9,311 nucleotides of DNA from Gammaproteobacteria bacterium. Its GTDB lineage: Bacteria; Pseudomonadota; Gammaproteobacteria; GCA-001735895. The stretch is from contig JAASSH010000037.1 of the NCBI GenBank assembly GCA_021767985.1, positions 1 to 9,311 of the forward strand, written 5' to 3'. The notes beneath the pieces were generated by a model. It saw nothing but the letters and a program-made list of their open reading frames with translations, ran no database searches and was not told the DNA's origin. Position numbers and translations under genes: made by a program. This document shows, piece by piece, positions 6,457 through 9,311 of the stretch; positions within the stretch are counted from its first letter, which is position 1, and each line of letters begins with the position of its first letter.

Positions 6457-8217
6457 ATGGCCGAAGCGGGTATGAATCAGCAGGCACTGGCGGGTGCGGA
6501 CGGACAGGGCATGGTTGCCGTTGCGCCGCGCCAGATCAATCCAATCGATGCCGTGGCGCAGTCGCGCGCGGTGCGCCATTTCAGCAAGCTGATCGGGCTG
6601 GCGGGCGCCATCGCGATCGGTATGGTGGTGGTGTTGTGGTCGGCGGAGCCGAACTACGCGCCGCTATACAGCAATATGTCGGGTAAGGATGCGTCCCAGG
6701 CCGCCGACGCGCTAATGTCGCGCGATATCGATTTCAAGCTAGACGCCACCAGCGGCAACCTGCTGGTCGACCAGACTAAATTATCGGAAGCTCGCTTGCT
6801 GCTCGCTTCACAGGGATTGACCGGCGGCAATAATGCCGGCATGGAAATGCTGCAAGAGGAGCAGGGAATCGGTACCAGCCAGTTTATAGAGAACGCGCGT
6901 TACAAGCACGCCCTGGAGGCCGAGCTGGTACGTTCGGTGGAGTCCATCCGGGCGGTGGAAAAGGCGCGCGTTCACCTGGCGATACCGGAACAGTCGATCT
7001 TTATCCGTAACCGCACCAGGCCCAGCGCTTCGGTGGTGGTCAAGCTGTACCCGGGACGGGTTTTGAACCCGGGACAGGTCGAAGCGATCGTGCAAATGAT
7101 CGCCTCCAGTATCCCGATGCTGGATAGTTCGCAGGTCAAGGTCGTCGATCAGTTCGGACGCCTGTTAACCGATGACGCGGACGAAGGCATGTCGCAGACC
7201 ACGCGCCAGTTCGATTACACGCGCAAGCTCGAAGACAGCTTCGTCGATCGGATCATCAACCTGCTGCAGCCGATCGTCGGCCAGGGAAATGTCAACGCCC
7301 AGGTCGCGGCGCAGCTCGATTTCTCCGCTGTCGAATCGACGCGCGAGGCGTTCGATCCGGAACGCAGCGTTATCCGCAGCGAACAGATTAGTGAAGAGGA
7401 AAACCGCAGCCTGTCGCAGGCACTCGGGATTCCGGGCGCGCTCAGTAATCAGCCGCCCGCGGCTGGAGTGGTAGAGCCGGCCGCCGTGGACGATCCCGGT
7501 GCGGCACCCGGTGCAGATATTCCCACGAACCAGAATCGCTCGGCGACCCGCAACTACGAGGTTGACCGCATTATCAGTCATACCAGCAACCCGGTCGGTA
7601 CCATACAGCGCCTGTCGGTTGCGGTTGTGATCGACGATAAAAGCGTAACCGCGGATGACGGCAGCGTCAGCAAGACCCCGTACAGTGACGAGGAAATCGA
7701 GCGTTTCGTCAACCTGGTCAAGGAAACCATAGGCTTCGACGCCAATCGAGGCGATACCGTCAGCGTGATCAACGCCTCCTTTCTGGAAGTCGAGGCCCCG
7801 GTGGTCGAGGAAGTTCCAGCCTGGCAAAGCCTGTTGAGCGAGGCCTGGGTCGTCAACCTGATCAAGCAGGTGCTGGGCGCCATTGGCGTGCTCCTGGTTT
7901 ACTTTATCTTTGTGCGTCCGCTGATGCGTTCGCTGTCGCTCAAAAACGCCGAATCACCGGCTACTGCCGAAGGTGACGCGGCGCAGAACCTGGGTACCCC
8001 GGTGCAGATGCAGCCGGCCATGGCGCCGGCGGGCCAGTATCCCGGCGCTGGCGGAATCGGAATTCCCAATCTCTCCGAGGATCCCAACAATCCCGCGGCA
8101 ATGGTCAGGCGCAAGGATGCAACTTACGAACAAAAAATAGACATGGCGCGTTCGATGGTGATGGACGATCCGGCACGGGTGGCTAACGTGATGAAACAGT
8201 GGGTAGGCGACGAATAG
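6457..8217 (+). CDS. fliF: Flagellar MS-ring protein FliF
   Basis: This 586-residue inner-membrane protein has the normal FliF length; its subunits form the MS ring around the export gate. After a cytoplasmic N-terminus, transmembrane helix 1 lies at about 44-62. The periplasmic ring-building region follows, with EPNYAPLYSNMS, IDFKL, RLLLASQGL, the ALEAELVRSVESIRAVEKARVHLAIP stretch (split in the family into RBM1/RBM2) and the RBM3 beta-collar. The collar contains a Pro/Ala-rich loop (about 335-365) of the kind usual in FliF. Transmembrane helix 2 lies at about 468-488. The cytoplasmic tail ends in the conserved FliG-binding helix (ARSMVMDDPARVANVMKQWV). The ATG at 6457 is 3 nt after the fliE stop with little Shine-Dalgarno sequence, suggesting translational coupling. 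ATG at 6472 is a less likely alternative. The stop overlaps the fliG start by one base. Confidence 0.96.
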   Translation: MAEAGMNQQALAGADGQGMVAVAPRQINPIDAVAQSRAVRHFSKLIGLAGAIAIGMVVVLWSAEPNYAPLYSNMSGKDASQAADALMSRDIDFKLDATSGNLLVDQTKLSEARLLLASQGLTGGNNAGMEMLQEEQGIGTSQFIENARYKHALEAELVRSVESIRAVEKARVHLAIPEQSIFIRNRTRPSASVVVKLYPGRVLNPGQVEAIVQMIASSIPMLDSSQVKVVDQFGRLLTDDADEGMSQTTRQFDYTRKLEDSFVDRIINLLQPIVGQGNVNAQVAAQLDFSAVESTREAFDPERSVIRSEQISEEENRSLSQALGIPGALSNQPPAAGVVEPAAVDDPGAAPGADIPTNQNRSATRNYEVDRIISHTSNPVGTIQRLSVAVVIDDKSVTADDGSVSKTPYSDEEIERFVNLVKETIGFDANRGDTVSVINASFLEVEAPVVEEVPAWQSLLSEAWVVNLIKQVLGAIGVLLVYFIFVRPLMRSLSLKNAESPATAEGDAAQNLGTPVQMQPAMAPAGQYPGAGGIGIPNLSEDPNNPAAMVRRKDATYEQKIDMARSMVMDDPARVANVMKQWVGDE

Positions 8218-9233
8218 TGGCAGAAGATCAAACGGAAAAAAGTACCGTGGTAAAGGGGCCTGAAAAGGCCGGGGTCCTGTTGCTCACCCTGGGTGAAGAG
8301 GTTGCCGCCGAGATTCTGCAGCACATGAATCCCAAGGAAGTGCAGCGGGTGGGATCGACCATGGCGACGATGAATGATGTTTCCCGACCCGCGGTGGAAA
8401 ACGTGATCGACGATTTTTTCGACGTGCTCGAGTCCCAGACCGCGCTCGGTATCGGCAACGATGCCTATATCCGCAAGATGCTGCAAAAGGCGCTGGGTGA
8501 CAAGGCCGGCGGCGTCATCGATCGTATCCTGACGGGCAGCGCCAGCAACGGGCTGGATTCGCTTAAATGGATGGACCCCAAATCGATTGCCGAGATTATC
8601 CGACTCGAGCACCCCCAGATTATCGCCATCGTCCTGTCTTATCTCGATGCGGACAGCGCGGCGCAGGTGCTAAGCAACCTGCCGGAAGATGCGCGTGCCG
8701 GAATCCTGATGCGCATCGCCACGCTCGAAGGCGTGCAGCCGGCGGCGATCGAGGAGCTCGACCTGATCATGGAGAAATACTTCAGCGATAGCAAAAACGT
8801 CAAATCGTCGATGGTGGGCGGAGAAAAGACCGCGGCCAATATTCTGAACTCGCTTGACACTGCGATCGAAAACAAGCTGATGGAACAGGTCCGCAGCGAG
8901 AACGAGGAATTGTCGATGCGCATCGAAGATCAGATGTTCGTGTTCGAGAATCTGCGCGATGTCGACGATCGAGGTGTCCAGACCATGATGCGGGAAGTCT
9001 CTACCGATTTGCTGGCGCTCGCACTCAAGGGTGTCGACGACGAAATGCAAAAGAAATTCCTCAAGAATATGTCTTCGCGAGCCGCCGAGATGCTGGTCGA
9101 GGATATGGAAGCCAAGGGTCCGGTCAAGCTCAGCGAGGTCGAGGCCGCGCAGAAGGAAATCCTGGCGGTCGCACGCAAGCTGGAAGAATCCGGCGAGATC
9201 GTGCTCTCGGGTGGCGGCGAGGAAATGGTTTAA
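8217..9233 (+). CDS. fliG: Flagellar motor switch protein FliG
   Basis: From the GTG at 8217 this gives 338 residues, the usual FliG length. That GTG overlaps the fliF stop as TAGTG, a common coupling arrangement, and yields an N-terminus beginning AEDQTEK. A GTG at 8199 would add six residues inside fliF and has no better Shine-Dalgarno, so it is less likely. FliG sits between the MS ring and FliM in the C ring; it interacts with MotA to make torque and takes part in direction switching. The N-domain (GPEKAGVLLLTLGEE, NPKEVQRVG) binds the FliF tail. The middle domain carries the EHPQ motif (131-134). The C-terminal torque domain contains MFVFENLRDVDDRGVQ (240-255), with charged R247, D250, D251 and R252, then LALALKG and AKGPVKLSEVEAAQKEIL. 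All three domains are intact. Confidence 0.96.
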   Translation: MAEDQTEKSTVVKGPEKAGVLLLTLGEEVAAEILQHMNPKEVQRVGSTMATMNDVSRPAVENVIDDFFDVLESQTALGIGNDAYIRKMLQKALGDKAGGVIDRILTGSASNGLDSLKWMDPKSIAEIIRLEHPQIIAIVLSYLDADSAAQVLSNLPEDARAGILMRIATLEGVQPAAIEELDLIMEKYFSDSKNVKSSMVGGEKTAANILNSLDTAIENKLMEQVRSENEELSMRIEDQMFVFENLRDVDDRGVQTMMREVSTDLLALALKGVDDEMQKKFLKNMSSRAAEMLVEDMEAKGPVKLSEVEAAQKEILAVARKLEESGEIVLSGGGEEMV

Positions 9234-9286
9234 TCGCGTCGCCGCGGAAAATCGCCTGGGCAGATAACTATGCAAAGTGAATCCGG

Positions 9287-9311
9287 ATGATGGCTGATGA
9301 TCTAGTCGAGA
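9287..9311 (+). CDS. fliH: Probable start of fliH (export-ATPase regulator), cut by the window end
   Basis: An open frame begins ATG-ATG at 9287/9290 (MMADDLVE) and runs off the end of the window. Its position, 53 nt after fliG, is where fliH stands in nearly all fliEFGHIJ operons; FliH holds and regulates the FliI ATPase. Eight residues cannot prove the identity, so the name rests on gene order. Shine-Dalgarno support is weak (AAAGTGA at 9275-9281). Confidence 0.45.

Noticed and set aside
1..9311. Mobile elements, CRISPR arrays, tRNA/rRNA genes or defence genes
   Set aside because: Reading both strands I saw no direct-repeat arrays, transposase or integrase motifs, attachment-site duplications or RNA genes. 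The window is compact flagellar operon DNA throughout.

Overview
The window is one contiguous piece of a polar-flagellum gene cluster, with every gene on the + strand. In order it holds the 3' part of fliD (filament cap), fliS, a small fliT-like chaperone gene, fleQ, fleS, fleR, fliE, fliF, fliG, and what are probably the first codons of fliH. The order fliD-fliS-fliT/fleP-fleQ-fleSR-fliEFG(H) is the one known from Pseudomonas and related polar flagellates (flrABC in Vibrio). Together with the moderately GC-rich composition this points to a gammaproteobacterium, most likely environmental or marine. I cannot name a genus from the sequence.

Layout. Positions 1-1684 are late structural and chaperone genes: cap protein, flagellin chaperone and a FliT-like protein. 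Positions 1819-5942 are the regulatory block. FleQ is an NtrC-family sigma-54 activator with a non-phosphorylatable receiver-like domain, FleS is a soluble PAS histidine kinase, and FleR is its sigma-54-activating response regulator. A clear intrinsic terminator follows fleR. Positions 6133-9311 are the basal-body operon: fliE (MS-ring/rod adaptor), fliF (MS ring), fliG (C-ring rotor/switch), and a probable fliH start (export-ATPase regulator). These genes are tightly packed, with a 3-nt gap between fliE and fliF and a 1-nt stop/start overlap between fliF and fliG.

Regulatory logic. The 190-bp fleR-fliE gap is the richest non-coding stretch. It carries the fleR terminator, a near-consensus -24/-12 sigma-54 promoter, and a 116-nt leader. 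The leader contains two FleQ-box-like sequences placed symmetrically around one dyad. This matches the atypical downstream enhancer arrangement known for some FleQ and FlrC targets. The fleQ and fleS upstream regions share a 14-bp motif that may be a related operator.

Novelty. I see no undescribed system; this is a recognisable flagellar locus. The two points most worth following up are the fliE leader architecture and FleQ itself. In FleQ the LFRS c-di-GMP-binding/ATPase-control motif reads ECQP, so the expected Arg is Gln, while the other c-di-GMP contact residues I know of are kept. No gene-free stretch exceeds 190 bp.
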